Positions 10,703 through 21,661 of a stretch of 51,822 nt of DNA are shown one piece after another (position 1 is the stretch's first letter; each line of letters begins with the position of its first letter). The stretch covers positions 1 through 51,822 of the forward strand of contig JAKSYS010000447.1 in assembly GCA_022925895.1 (NCBI GenBank). The letters run 5' to 3'. The position numbers and the translations under genes were made by a program. The stretch is from Fragilaria crotonensis (lineage: Eukaryota > Bacillariophyta > Fragilariophyceae > Fragilariales > Fragilariaceae). Under the pieces are notes generated by a model that saw nothing but the letters and a program-made list of their open reading frames with translations, was not told the DNA's origin and did no database searches.

Positions 10703-13059
10703 ATGTCGGACGCGGACTCTATCCTTGACTCTCTTATGGATGACGCTACGGGCGTATCCTTTGTTGTGGTGCCCGGTGGGCCTTCGAGTGCCGTTGGCAC
10801 TCCCTCGCCATCTGTATCGGCTCGTATGATGGGGGTTGTCAGAAGTGAAATCCAAGGTACGAATATTGGTGGTAAGGTTTACTCTGTTGTTCGCGTCTGC
10901 GGTTCCGATAGTTCTTTGTGTTTCGGCATTGTCGGAAAAGGTGGAGGGGCATTTTGTATCAAAAGGAATTGTGGATTCAGCTCGCACGCAGATGCGAAAC
11001 TCTCTTTTCAGGGAAGGGACGAAACGTGCTTCTTCATTTGCCGCGGAGGAGAGGGCAGCTCCACTATCTATTCTCAGCCTAGCATTGATGAACGGCGTGT
11101 GCCAGCAGGGAAGGTAAAAGATGAGTGGAACGGCCAGCAGCGGACGTTGGCGGAATGGAGAATGGCTTTTCGTGCTGTGGATAACGCTGATGACGCAGGC
11201 GCCACTGTCGACGACATCAAGAAAGAGGTGACTTTCCTAAGCGAGACGTCCAACTTCCGGACGCCATCAAAGAAGCGTAAAGAGGTTACTCTGGAGGATG
11301 ATGGTGGGTCCTTGGGAAATCTTGAATTTGTTGGACACGTGAGAACTCTACCCGAGGACTTGACTCCGGAGCTAGACGAGGTAATTACGAACACCATGGC
11401 GAAGGGTTTGTTGACCAGGATAGTAGCATGACTGGAATCCAGTATGGTATCTCAAGGGTCGGCTTTGGAAGCAATCGCGGAACTATCCTACAAGAGATTT
11501 TTGGCCAACGAAAGCGATCTTCGCAGTGTGTCTGGCGCAGTCCAGAACGTCCAAACTTCGGTGGGAACGCCAATTGAACTGGATCCCAGGTTTGATGCAC
11601 AAACCTTGTGGAGCGCAACGTCTTTCGTTGCCGATGAGGTGGTCAAGTTGGCGGATGGACTAAAGGGGGTGGAAGGATCATTGATTCCAATCACGTCAGG
11701 ACTCAAAGCCGTCAACGCGGAATGCTCCCAGCTCGCTAAGTCAGGCCAAGCGGCAAAGATGTTAAAGGTCCTGGTTATGTTGTCTGGAAGGGTGAAAGAG
11801 GCGTCGAGCGAAATCATCGGTCTTAAGGAAAAAGTCGGAATTACTAGAATCAGATTTGAGGATGGCAACAAAGCATCGAGGAAGTCATGAAGTGGAAGAT
11901 GCGAGTTCGGAGCCTGGCGACGAAATGGATGAACTGATGGATATGTTCGGAACCAGTCGCATGAGGACTACACCCGCAGTGGCGACAGAAAGGAGGAATG
12001 CTCCGGGCGAAGTTGAAGCCATGGAAGGTATGATCCTCAAGCTGACGCGGCAACTCAAACAAGTGGTTGAGGATGTTGGACTTCTCAAGGCTGGAACAGA
12101 GGACAAGTCGGTCAAGTTTGCCGGATTGGGGTGGAGATCGATATTGGACTGTCACGAATGGATCAGGGTTAACTTTCCAAGCAACCGTTATGGATCCTTT
12201 GTTGATGCTCGATAGGGTATTCGGATCAGATGATGTGGAAGCCGACAGTCAGTTCAAGACTCTAGAGTCCAGAGTAAAGTTGAAGATTGCTACCGGTGCC
12301 GAGGCGGCGGCGATCAAGGCTCTTTATTTCAAGCGACCAAGATTATTCCACAAGGGGCAGGTTTCCATGGCTACCGATCGAAACAAGTCGAAGCTGAATA
12401 AGTTGGCGGATCACAAGGTGTGGAAGGCCGGTGGAGAGGGAGTTCATAACTACATCGTCGAGAGAATGAATTTGCTCCACACTACCATCTCCCAAGACAT
12501 TGGCTACGTTCTTGGATCGGACCCAAAGGGACAGCTCTTGGCCACGATGTGCTTGAATGCCACAATCACTTTCCTTACTCAAATGTTGGCCTTTGTGGAT
12601 ACAATTTACGATAAATCGGTGATGGCGTCGAAGTTCACTGCTGAGCAGGGATGGTCGCTGACCATGAAGATCCTGGATCGGATTTGCGAGGACTTGTTCG
12701 CTCCGAAGGAAGGCGTCGTCGTGGCAATGAATGTTGAAGACCCAGGCTCCATTTGCGCTCATGTGTTGTGGTCGTGCTTCAAGACTCACGACATCATGGC
12801 CACGTATTTGGAAGTCAACTTTGAAAACCACCCGGCTATCTCAGCGGAATACGTCAAATTTCTCGCAACAAATTCGGGATTCGACAAGGTGGATCGTCTA
12901 GAAACAACGGTGGCGGCATTAAAGGTTCAGGTAGAGAAGGCGGCCTCGGAGTCTGCTAAGGCGAGATCTATTGCGGATGGATCAGCTAGTGCGGCGTCCG
13001 CGGGCACTCGGGCAGTGGCGGACCTTACGAAGCGTGTCACTAAGCTCGAGAGCAAGTGA
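10703..13059 (+). pseudogene. Gag-like coiled-coil protein of a retroelement, broken
   Basis: Starts at ATG 10703 (MSDADSILDSLMDD). The reading frame runs 10703-11431, hits an in-frame TGA, resumes in the same frame at 11444-11890, shifts to 11856-12215 and shifts again to 12067-13059. That makes one premature stop and two frameshifts in an ancestral protein of about 780 residues. The last part has conserved-looking blocks (NVEDPGSICAHVLWSCFKTH, FLATNSGF) and a C-terminal heptad-rich coiled coil (from VDRLETTVAALK). I recognise this as a type of multicopy diatom protein associated with retroelements; a Gag-like structural role is inference. No zinc knuckle is visible. Confidence 0.5.
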
Positions 13060-13212
13060 CAACATGTTGGAGGACAGGCGAACGAGAACTACGTTGACGG
13101 CAATATGACCATTCTGGAAGTTTGCCATAAGCATAGTAGCTTCGAATCGGATGGTGCAATTACATAATGTTCCAAAGCACGTCAGAAAAAAGTTCGCGAG
13201 TCCTCCTCAAGG

Positions 13213-13629
13213 GTGAAGGATCCAACTATCGCAGAGTCGGATTATCAACAACGGTTGAAAATCTGCAAACAAGGTCACCGTGAGGCGATGATTTTTCGAG
13301 TGTGCGGTGTTGCTTTTGAAGGTTTGCCTGTCTGGCTATGGACGATTCGGTTGGGGGAATGGTCGGAGATTTATATTACCGATACAGATGAGGTGAAACT
13401 GCGTCAGTATCATGTGTCAACTTGGGAATTGGTGAATTCCAAACTAGTAATTGTGGATGAAGGGGCATTGCCGAGCAATCCGGCGGTTGAAGTATGGCTG
13501 GTGAGCGGTCCTTTGGAATACGTTGTCACCGTGGAAGGCAGGCTGGGATCATCGATGGTAGGTTGGATCTCGAATGCCACCAGACGGCGCCCCAAAATCG
13601 ATAACCCGCGTTGGGAGTGGACAAATTGA
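13213..13629 (+). CDS. Small hypothetical ORF downstream of the gag-like gene
   Basis: A 138-residue Trp-rich ORF (WLWTIRLGEWSEIYITD, WLVSGPLEYVVTVEGRLG). It starts about 150 bp after the gag-like gene on the same strand and probably belongs to the same element. No domain recognised. The true start may lie upstream: the first Met follows a run of open frame. Confidence 0.4.
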   Translation: MKDPTIAESDYQQRLKICKQGHREAMIFRVCGVAFEGLPVWLWTIRLGEWSEIYITDTDEVKLRQYHVSTWELVNSKLVIVDEGALPSNPAVEVWLVSGPLEYVVTVEGRLGSSMVGWISNATRRRPKIDNPRWEWTN

Positions 13630-13952
13630 ATAAAACCTACCGTTACTACTGGAAATCCATCATTGTGGGGCAGCATGGCATTAGTGATTAGGATAGAACA
13701 AAATTATAAACTAAGTCCGGAGAAACCCCACTTGGTCTGGCCGTAGCCCAATATGACGCAGACACAGTAGAATTCGTTCAGTCCCCGCGAGCAAAATACC
13801 GATCCATCGGTGATTCGCTCGTTCCCATTCGTACTCTCACAAAACACCAAATATCACATAACACCAGAGGCCGTTCGGACATCCATCGCCGAATAGTATT
13901 AGCCCATCCACACCTACGCTTGTAGGCCAACCACCTGCTTCGCAGGCCCAAG

Positions 13953-16837
13953 TCATCCCATTACCATAGGATGCGTTGCGATAAATCGAAGTTTCGGTCC
14001 CGCCAAGAGCTTCGTAAAGATATCCGCCAGGTTAGTTTCACCATCTTCCTTAGCAATCCGCACAGTCCCCGCAGCCTGAGCCTCGCGAGTGCGATGATAC
14101 GCGATTGCCTGGTGCTTCTTCTTCAAAGTTGACTCTGGCCTGGTGGAATTCTTGACGACCGCTTCATTATCACAGAAAACATTGCAAGGATCCTCAACCG
14201 GGACACCCATCATCCTTAACTTGTACCGCAGCCCCTCAATCAACTCAACTGTATCTTCATGGCAATGAACTCCGAGCCAAACGTGGAAGACTCCACCGTG
14301 TTCTGTCGCTTGGAGTACCAAATGATCGGAGCGCGATTGATATAGAGGATCACGCCAGTGTGCGATCGACGTGTCAACTGACATCCTGCGTGATCAGCAT
14401 CAACAAAACAAGTCATCATCACTGGCTTCCCTCGCGGCTCTGGCATGCGTGGCAAAACGTCGCGGGTCGTAGCTTGGCTCCGTGTCATCAAACACCATCG
14501 TCAACCGGTCGTACTGTTTCAAATATGCAAACACATGGAACAATTGCTGAAGATGGCCCTCCCTCGCCGACACAAGATAACGTGACATAAGGGAAACCGG
14601 CATCAGTATGTCCACTCGCCCGAGTTCGCAGATCCACCTCAATACGCCGACCAGCCCTTGGTAATAGTTTAGTCGCTGCGCATCCAACTCTGCCATTTGA
14701 TCCAACTCCGGTCGATAACCCTGACTTAGTGGAGTCGTTGTGCGTTTCGGCAACCCCAATCCCACGTTTTCCAACTCTGTCTCCACGTCCTTGACTGCCC
14801 TCGCCACATACTTGGATGAAGACATGGCCCACCTGATCTTCCCCGGCTCGTCCGACTCGGGTATCTTGAATTGCTTGACTTCGGCCCCAAGATACACATC
14901 AGGCGCCTTGACACTTCCATCCTTCAGCTTGTAGACCTTCGACAAAGCATCCATCACATTCTTCGGATTCGTATTGAGGCAGAGGATATCATCGACGTAC
15001 GAGACATAACTGTAAAACTTTGTTCCATCGGCCTTTGTCGCGGCCTTCATCCATACGTCCGGATCCACTTTGCAACTGACGTATCCCATATCCCGGAGCG
15101 ACGCAGCAAGATGGTCCCTGAACCGTGCCCCCGACGACTTCATTCCATAAAGTGCACGCACAATCTTCGCTGGTCGTCCTCTTAAATCGGGTGGGAACTC
15201 CAATCCGGCAACAACATGTAGCCTCTCCTCGGTCGGTGCCGAGAGATAAGCATTCTGGATGTCCGCCGCCAAGATATCGAGCTCGTTCAATGCCGCAAGA
15301 GTGAATGCGATCCAAACGCTGTCACGTGAAACGACACTCGAGAAGGTCATCTCCTTCGGTACTTCATGCTTCGCACCATTCAGGACGAGTCGCGCCTTCC
15401 GCGTTAGGTCAAATTTGATGTCAAATATCATGTGACATGTCGCCTTCGCGTAACCAACAGGCGGACTTGGATCGTCGCTGAACTCGAATGCCACCATTAC
15501 GTTCTTCATTTCCTTTTCTATGGCATCACGCCAAAAGGTAGTCCCCGTTCTGCGATCGATCGCCAACGCCTCCGCCACTGTCTGTGGCAGCTCGACGCCA
15601 GCATACTTGTGTGACCGCAGCCAATACTTGGTGGACTTCACCTTCTTGATTACACGATCCCGCCAGCGAAGCACATCTCGCACCCACCAAGCGAAGAATG
15701 CAGGTTCTTCTGAAATCTTGTTGGCGACTGCGTACTCCGCCACCTCGACGGGATTCGCTTCTTTCAAGTCCTTTAACGGAATCCAATCCGTGCTGCCATC
15801 CTTCAAAGAGACCAAGAGTTTCCAACCCCTTGTCGTCAACTTGGGATGACGCTGCCCATGACGATTCTCGATGAAACCGTCGTCCTTTGACAGGGCCGAT
15901 CCATCTTTCTTGTGGTCGGTGATCTCTTGTAAAATGGCGAAGTGGCGACCCTCGTCGTCCACTTGTGAATATAGGTTCTTGGCAATCACATTCGCGGCAT
16001 ACGTCGCAGTCGACCCGTCTGGAAACTCAACCTGGTACTCCCTGGTGTCCAAGATAGGATTCGAGTGGCGCATGCCAAGTGGATTACCATCTCTCCCGTG
16101 CATTCGACCAACAACCTTCGCGCGTACCACGTCTTCGCCACGTGGCAGGAGCACGCTTGCCGAAATATACTCGTCCATCGACTCAGGCGTGTAGTCGTCT
16201 GCCTCCTTCCTGGCTGACTCTGGTTCGAACGGTTCGAGGTCGCCCTCCGCATCTTGTTCCGCCTCCCGAACCTCCTCGATCGACGGGAACAACCCGTCAA
16301 AGTCGTCGTCAACCTCAGACTGGCGTTTACTGTTGCCGATCTTTTCTTGCACATGTTCGTCGAAGCCTTCCTTTGCGTCGATCGTGTGCTGCATTCGCTC
16401 AATCTCGTCCCCGATAAGAAAGACCGTTGACCTTGCGATTGGGCGGCAGGAGATCGGCAATACCCAATGGCAGTTGCCACTCCCAATTCCTCTTGCCGGA
16501 CCCAACCATCGACCAAGCTTCACCTCTCCGTCATGATCCATGTAATGTACCCATTGGTACCAACTGAACTGGACGTACATTGAGATGTCGGGCGTGTCAC
16601 CATCCACCCTCTCCGCCGGAACGCGACCATTCAAAACCGGCGTATCGTGCGCCGTCAGTCGCCTCGTCCCAGCGTACCATTCGCCGCAGAAGCACCAAGT
16701 CCGCTTTGGCGATCCTCCAGACTGCATGAACCGTCGAATTCCACGTTTGATAGCGCGAATGGAACTCTCCGCCTTGTTCTGCCACGGACTATAAGGCTCC
16801 GTCAGCGTCTGGCGGATCTGGTAGTCCCGGACGACGT
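13953..16837 (-). mobile_element. 3' half of a Ty1/copia element, cut at 16837 by unit U1
   Basis: The retained part runs from the end of the integrase core through reverse transcriptase and RNase H to the pol stop at 13953. No LTR pair can be identified because the 5' half is gone. The cut is sharp: coding sequence for the integrase (DVVRDYQIRQTLTEPYSPW) runs up to the base where CCTAAGG of U1 begins at 16838. A 3' LTR may start shortly left of 13900 but cannot be proved without its partner. Confidence 0.8.
13953..16837 (-). pseudogene. Copia pol remnant: integrase end, RT, RNase H
   Basis: The main open frame covers 14400-16837 on the minus strand; two further frames (14240-14491 and 13953-14384) complete it after frameshifts. 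Integrase ends at SPWQNKAES. A chromo-like linker follows (VEFPDGSTATYAANVIAKNL). Reverse transcriptase shows RLVLNGAKHEVPKEMTFSSV, DILAADIQNAYLSAP, the LYGMKSSGARF block and YVDDILCL near 15000. RNase H retains all four acidic positions: FVDADHAG, SEFIAM, CDNEAV and NLADIFTK. These are standard Ty1/copia signatures. Frameshifts in the RNase H region and loss of gag, protease and most of integrase make it inactive. Confidence 0.85.
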
Positions 16838-16896
16838 CCTAAGGGGGCGGGCTTTTTTGTATATAAAATATCTTAAGATATGGTTACTTTTACTAC

Positions 16897-17006
16897 ATAC
16901 GTCGTGAGGGCCTTTTGTACGCCGGGAGGGACGGTTTTGTACGTCGAGAGGGATTTCACAGTACTGATTTCTACGTCGGAGGCTCGATTTAGTACGTCGG
17001 GAGTTA
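16897..17006 (+). promoter_or_regulatory. U1 motif array: five copies of TACGTCGGGAGGG-like site
   Basis: Sites begin near 16897, 16917, 16939, 16971 and 16992, so centre spacing is about 20, 22, 32 and 21 bp, whole turns of B-DNA. All contain ACG followed by a variant of TCGGGAGGG or TCGGAGG. The position 60 bp inside the unit start and upstream of transcribed-looking sequence suggests protein binding; the binding factor is unknown. Confidence 0.7.
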
Positions 17007-17179
17007 CGTAACATCCCCGTAGATTTATGTACCATGTCAAGGATTGTCACAAGAGCTTTGAACTTTGAAGTATGTAAAACTTGGTATGCTCACTTTTACT
17101 TTGCTGCCCATCTTTCGACTTGTACCATTATCACATCACCATAATGAAGACCACTTGATGATTTGGTTTTCATCCTCAT

Positions 17180-17460
17180 CAGGTTTATTTCGTTCGAAGA
17201 CCTCTTATACAACTTTCTTTGCTTTGATGTTGTCGCAACTACTATTGGTTCAGATTCAGAATTGGTCTTTTTTCAGCGAAGATACAGTATGAAATGCGAC
17301 GTTGGTCGCCATTCCAGTCATGACTGAAAACTCGAAATTCGTCGTCCTTATGGCTGTTTTCAGCCTCAGTGGGTACGTTTCGTACGAAGACCTGTTGTAC
17401 AACTTTCTTCGCCTTTTCATGTTCTCAACGTTCGTCGTTTCAGATTGAGAATCGTATGAT
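17180..17460 (+). other. U1 tandem exon/intron-like modules
   Basis: Two copies, about 191 bp apart, of a block holding GAAGACCT.TT.TACAACTTTCTT, then a pyrimidine-rich stretch and TTCAG (ending 17252 and 17443), then ATTNAGAAT and ATGAAATGCGA.GTTGGTCG. The second has GTACGT upstream (about 17373), so a 70-nt intron is plausible. The same architecture recurs in U4. Confidence 0.5.
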
Positions 17461-17967
17461 TTTTGCTTTAGATAAAGTATGAAATGCGATGTTGGTCGTC
17501 AAAGGATGCAGTGTTGCAGATAGATTCAATAATTTGCATGTGAGTGAACTCTGCTACTCGTACCGGTTGTAGTGTGAGTAAAAGTGTGTGTATTGGACGG
17601 TATTGTTTATGATCCAACTAAATACATACGGTAGTACGGTCGTTCCGTACTAGTAGCACGTCGCATTGTTTGTTTCATTACTACTATCATAGTGTCTATG
17701 GCTTATATCGCTTCGTTGCAAAATGTAGTGCAACTCGGGTAGGAAATGTACAAAATCCGTGACGTCTTCGTTTTATGCCAGGGGATGGCAGCCTCACACA
17801 TTGAAACAAGACGATCAAAACCACATAAAAAAGTTGTGCGGACCATGATATTGTAACGACAACTTCACCACCTTATACTTCGTTACTGCCGAGCCCTAAG
17901 GAGAAGGCCCTAAGGGGGCGGGCTTTTATGTCAATAAAATATCATAAGGTATGGATACTTTTATTAG

Positions 17968-18077
17968 ATACGTCGTGAGTGATTTTTGTACGTCGGGAGG
18001 GACATTTTTGTACGTCGAGAGGGATCCCCCAGTAATTATTCCTACGTTGGACGCTCAATTTTGTACGTCGGGAGTTA
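17968..18077 (+). promoter_or_regulatory. U2 motif array: five copies of TACGTCGGGAGGG-like site
   Basis: Sites begin near 17968, 17989, 18011, 18043 and 18064: spacing 21, 22, 32 and 21 bp, matching U1 almost exactly. The array lies about 115 bp upstream of the helicase start codon, so it is probably its promoter or operator. Confidence 0.7.
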
Positions 18078-19078
18078 CGATCGATCCACGTAGAATTCGG
18101 TACTATCGAAATTGGCGCGGCCCCCGACTGACTTTATTTCACAGGCACACAAACAACACGGCTCATCCATAACAAACTCATCATTCCCATCATGCCATCA
18201 TCAAGCACTCCTCCAACACAAATGGTTAACGGAAGTATCAGTCCTGTTGTTTCCGTCCGTCTTCCGGTGCAAAGCACCGAGATCAACCCCCTTGATCCTA
18301 TTCGAGAACTTTTCACTTTCTCACCATTCGGCCGTTGCTGCCGTCAATGCAATGCTCACAACAAGATTAACATGGAAGAGAGATCCATCCGCGATCACCT
18401 TAAAAAACATCACATGGACAGTAGAATGTCTACAGTCCGTTCCGTGTTGATCGAATTTACTAAAAGAGTACTCGTTGCGAAGGAATCCTGCACCATAGAG
18501 CCGTACCGTAGTGACAAAAAAAACTTATACAGGATATTCCTGCACTTGCGGTTCCGTCTTTCCGAGGAAAGATAATGCTCTTCGACATTGCAAAAATATG
18601 GGTTGCAATGAGTTGCAGCTGCAGAAAGTTGAACTCATCAAACTCTGCTGTGGTCGCTACATATCAGAAAATCAAGTTTGCTTGTTTTTCGAGGAGAGAC
18701 CAGCATCACACAGCAGTTTGATTATTGTGAAGCGAGAGGTGTTCTACAACCCTTTTTTCTGCAGAGAGAGAAACATGATCATACATACACTCATATGTAC
18801 ACCCCTCTTATAACCCAATGCGGTGGCGCAATGCGTTTTGCAATGAAAATTGAAAACGACTTTAAAGCCATCCATTCCCCACCAGATTCACTCAATGAGT
18901 CTATGTTGATAAAGATCCACGAGCTTGCCGAAATTTGGCTCCTGAACTTTGCCCAAATGAACATCATGATGGTCCCAGGCAATCTCCGTGCAGGATTACA
19001 AGAAACATTTGAAGGTGGAGAAGTCGATGATGTGTCACAACGCTGCACTTACGCGATGCAACATGATCCATCAACTTT

Positions 19079-19092
19079 ATTTATTGAACTCA
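19079..19092 (+). repeat. Left target-site duplication of retroposon copy B
   Basis: ATTTATTGAACTCA, identical to 19300-19313; belongs to the helicase coding sequence. Confidence 0.95.
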
Positions 19093-19299
19093 CGTGAAAG
19101 TATGCGGCGTGCAAAAGACAGGGCTATACAAGGTGTACGATCATTGCATTCTTATTTTCCGTCCATGTCTTAGGCGTTACGGCGTAAGAGAGCGTGTTAC
19201 TTGACAGTATTCGCACAGGATACTGTTGAGTCGTGTGAGTCGATTCTTCTTGTCTGTGAGGATAGCGGCAGCACGTAAAAAGATTTTAGGTTTTTTTTA
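19093..19299 (+). mobile_element. X-family short retroposon (copy B) inserted in the helicase gene
   Basis: A 207-bp insert flanked by a perfect 14-bp duplication, ATTTATTGAACTCA, at 19079-19092 and 19300-19313. It ends with the family tail CGGCAGCACGTAAAA, GATTTTAGG and eight T. Removing 221 bp (insert plus one duplicate) restores the helicase reading frame (LFIEL followed by KKLLS, as in the paralogue). A 14-bp duplication and simple 3' tail indicate target-primed reverse transcription by a LINE. GTGTGAGTCGATTC is mildly similar to a pol III B box. It is either a SINE or a 5'-truncated copy of the longer X element. Confidence 0.85.
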
Positions 19300-19313
19300 A
19301 TTTATTGAACTCA
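19300..19313 (+). repeat. Right target-site duplication of retroposon copy B
   Basis: ATTTATTGAACTCA, identical to 19079-19092. Helicase coding resumes directly after it. Confidence 0.95.
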
Positions 19314-20657
19314 AGAAGCTCTTATCTTTTGCATACCGACGAGGCCTTTTCGTCGCCAAACCTTTGGACCACCAAGATGCATTTTCAATCCCATACTTTT
19401 TGAAGGATCTGATGCTTGAAATCCCATCGTCAGTCCAATATCATCCCCTAGCCGTTGAGTTCTGCTTGATGTCGGGATTCCGTGTTCAAAAGGCAGATTC
19501 CAAAATCAAAATGATCTCATGCGACACTGTTTCCTCTGTTATTGCAAAGGTAGCATCAGTCTTGAAAGCTGCAATTTGTTCAGTTATAGTATGCTCATTC
19601 TCAGAAGACACTTTCACGATACACGGTCCCGCACTTATCACAACAGTACGAAAATCTCACGTTCTCCATAGTCTGTCACCGATGCTCCGTCAAATTCGCG
19701 AAATGCACCGTCGACTACCCAAACGGAGGAAAACAACACTCGATGAAACTGGAAACATTGTGGTAGATCAGTTTTCGTTTCTTTTTGACGACTGGTCCAA
19801 AATTGTTCCTAAGACTGTGCTCTTGATGAAGGTTGCGGTTTCAAATTTGGCAGATGGGATCTGGTGGGAGCCTGTGGTTGATGTTCTTACCGATATAAAT
19901 GTTCACGCGGATCGTGACACGGGTGACCTTTTTCTAGCAGATGTGAGTCCCGTGTGGAAACAAGGTTCTCTTTTTCCAATGGATCATTTTGACCATTTCA
20001 TGGCACTTTTAGAAATGTCTTTCCACGGTTTCGGCGGGGGCTCTGCTCGGTTGAACGAGCTTCGTGAACCTACAATGTTCAACTGCCTCTTCACAAACAG
20101 TACGGTGTACTACACACTGTCTTCCTTGAAAGGTTTCAACAGCTCATCACGACGCACTAGTAAGGAAATCGAACGCAAGCTACCACCCGTTATCTCCAGA
20201 TACTTCCTATTGTTTCGATCTCTGATCCAAACAAAAGCAAGTATGTTCACCAGCAACAGCAACATTAACAATCTCATGTTCCCTACAAGGGCGAATCCTT
20301 CTGCCATCCGACCGTCACACATCATCCGAGATCTCTTTTCGCTATCGTCAATTCCAAACATGACACAAGTTCGACACTTTTGGGCTGGTGTTTCCAACTT
20401 CGTGACCGGTGGTCACGACAAGCCCAACCACTTTTTGTCGTCGAATTCCATGGGAGCTTCCAAAATGGGTCATTCTTCATCAACTCATTCCTTTGCCTAC
20501 TCCAGCCAGCAAGTCGGTTCAGAAGAGGCACACTTCAACTCCTATCATTTTGCAATTGGTGACACCTCGTATCAAATATCCAAATTCACCGAAAGACTTT
20601 CCTTGGCAGACCTTCGCAATGCAGTGCGACTTCGGTTTCCAAATTTGGTAAGTCCGA

Positions 20658-21045
20658 GTAATGGTCACGACCACTATTTGTGTGTGCAGCAAAAAGAGTT
20701 GGTTGAGTTTGGGTACAGTGCCGAGTTCAAGAACAAGCCACAGCATTGCATTGCTCTACTCGCTCCAGGTGAGGGAAAGTCGGAGTCCTATATAATTCCA
20801 ACTATCGCTCGAAACCTTGCCAACCATAAATCAAAGACAATCATCCACATTTCACCATTTCGATTCTTGGCTGGGTATCAGTTTGCAATGGCATCAGCGG
20901 CATTCGAGATGCGTAATGGTCACGACCATTATTTGTCTGTGCAGCAGAAAGAGTTGGTTGAGTTCGGGTACAGTGCCGAGTTCAACAACAAGCCACAGCA
21001 TTGCATTGCTCTACTCGCTCCAGGTGAGGGAAAGTCGGAGTCCTA
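20658..21045 (+). repeat. 133-bp duplication of the helicase motif I segment
   Basis: 20658-20790 recurs at 20913-21045 with only a few substitutions. Both start GTAATGGTCACGACCA and end GTCGGAGTCCTA. The second copy ends in the CCTA that is also the start of U3. The repeat encodes the stretch from NGHDHYL to GEGKSES, so the translated remnant has two motif I regions. Confidence 0.9.
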
Positions 21046-21394
21046 AGGAGAAGGGGCTGTTTCTAGATAAAAAGTCTTCAAGTATGAATGCTTTTACTTG
21101 ATACCACTGGTGGTGTTTTTATTTAGGATCACATACCACCGGTGTAGATTTTCGTACCACTGGTGGGCCTTTTTAACTAGCAATATATACCACTGTTGGT
21201 ACCGAGCTCCATACTACCAATGCACTGTGAACAATCCTGGTAATGCTTTTTTATGTAGACAATTTTTCAAAAAACGAGTGAGTATTCCATTGGGACTCGC
21301 CATGCAAAAAATCTATCACACCCCATCATCATCATGTCTGCAAAAACAAATGCAACTATTGAGGTTGAACCAGTAATGCTTTTCACTTTCTCTC
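21042..21394 (+). repeat. Unit U3 of the CCTAAGG family (promoter plus gene start only)
   Basis: Begins CCTAAGGAGAAGGGGCTG. It is nearly identical to the first 350 bp of U8 (46234 onward), including the ATG of the helicase gene (MSAKTNATIEVEPV near 21333) and coding up to LFTFSP. It is then cut at TCTCTCCCT by the start of U4. Confidence 0.85.
21101..21220 (+). promoter_or_regulatory. U3 motif array: ATACCACTGGTGGT palindromes
   Basis: Sites begin near 21101, 21133, 21154 and 21186, with a degenerate fifth (ACTACCAATG) near 21212. Spacing is 32, 21, 32 and 26 bp. The core ACCACTGGTGGT is a perfect palindrome, unlike the U1/U2 motif, but the helical spacing is the same. Confidence 0.7.
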
Positions 21395-21453
21395 CCTAAG
21401 GGGGCGGGCTGATTTCTATATAAAATTATTTCGGGGATAGATTTTTTTACTTG

Positions 21454-21555
21454 ATACATCCGGTGGGATATTACTATGGGGAAACTTGCATCGGGTGTGT
21501 CTTTTTCAGCATTGGGTGGTACAATTACAAAGGAAGGGGTTACATCGGGTGGTAC
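21454..21555 (+). promoter_or_regulatory. U4 motif array: ACATCGGGTGGTA-like sites
   Basis: Four sites begin near 21454, 21487, 21509 and 21541: spacing 33, 22 and 32 bp. Variants are ACATCCGGTGGG, GCATCGGGTGTG, GCATTGGGTGGTA and ACATCGGGTGGTA. The motif differs from that of every other unit here. Confidence 0.65.
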
Positions 21556-21661
21556 AGAGCTTTGCCCATAGAGGTCAGTATGTTGCCGTCATCATGTCAT
21601 CAGCAGCACAAACATACATTGCGGCACCATAATCATCCACAACAAATGAGTTCTTGAATTG

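Larger units (their letters stand above)
16838..17894 (+). repeat. Unit U1 of the CCTAAGG family (module type)
   Basis: Begins CCTAAGGGGGCGGGCTT directly after truncated copia coding sequence. A motif array follows at 16897-17006 and tandem exon/intron-like modules at about 17180-17460. It ends at a short second start, CCTAAGGAGAAGG (17895-17908), which is itself cut after 14 bp by U2. No long ORF. It shares start, array motif and spacing with U2, although U2 leads into the helicase gene instead. Confidence 0.8.
17909..21041 (+). repeat. Unit U2 of the CCTAAGG family, carries helicase gene
   Basis: Begins CCTAAGGGGGCGGGCTT at 17909, followed by the motif array (17968-18077), a leader and the helicase gene from 18192. 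It is truncated within the gene where U3 begins at 21042. The first 170 bp are closely similar to U1. Confidence 0.85.
18192..21045 (+). pseudogene. Zinc-finger/RecQ-like helicase gene, copy in U2 (interrupted, truncated)
   Basis: Start chosen at ATG 18192 (MPSSSTPPTQ). The N-terminus has LFTFSPFGRCCRQC with a downstream H-X3-H, a C2H2-type finger, then a second Cys/His element (YSCTCG...RHC). Frameshifts occur near 18515, in an A-run, and near 18690. The frame is then split by a 207-bp retroposon at 19093-19299. After it, coding resumes with FLKDLMLEIPSSV, WWEPVVDVL and HFNSYHFAIGDTSYQ, and reaches helicase motif I (APGEGKSES) and motif Ia (IIHISPFRFLAGYQF). A 133-bp internal duplication repeats the motif I region. 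The gene ends where U3 begins, so the DEVH box, motifs III-VI and the C-terminus are missing. The paralogue at 46525-50488 shows the full plan. SF2 assignment is firm; relation to fungal telomere-linked RecQ helicases is inference. Confidence 0.75.

Noticed and set aside
13630-13952. LTR of the copia fragment
   Set aside because: A 3' LTR is expected near here, but the 5' partner is missing, so its limits cannot be shown.
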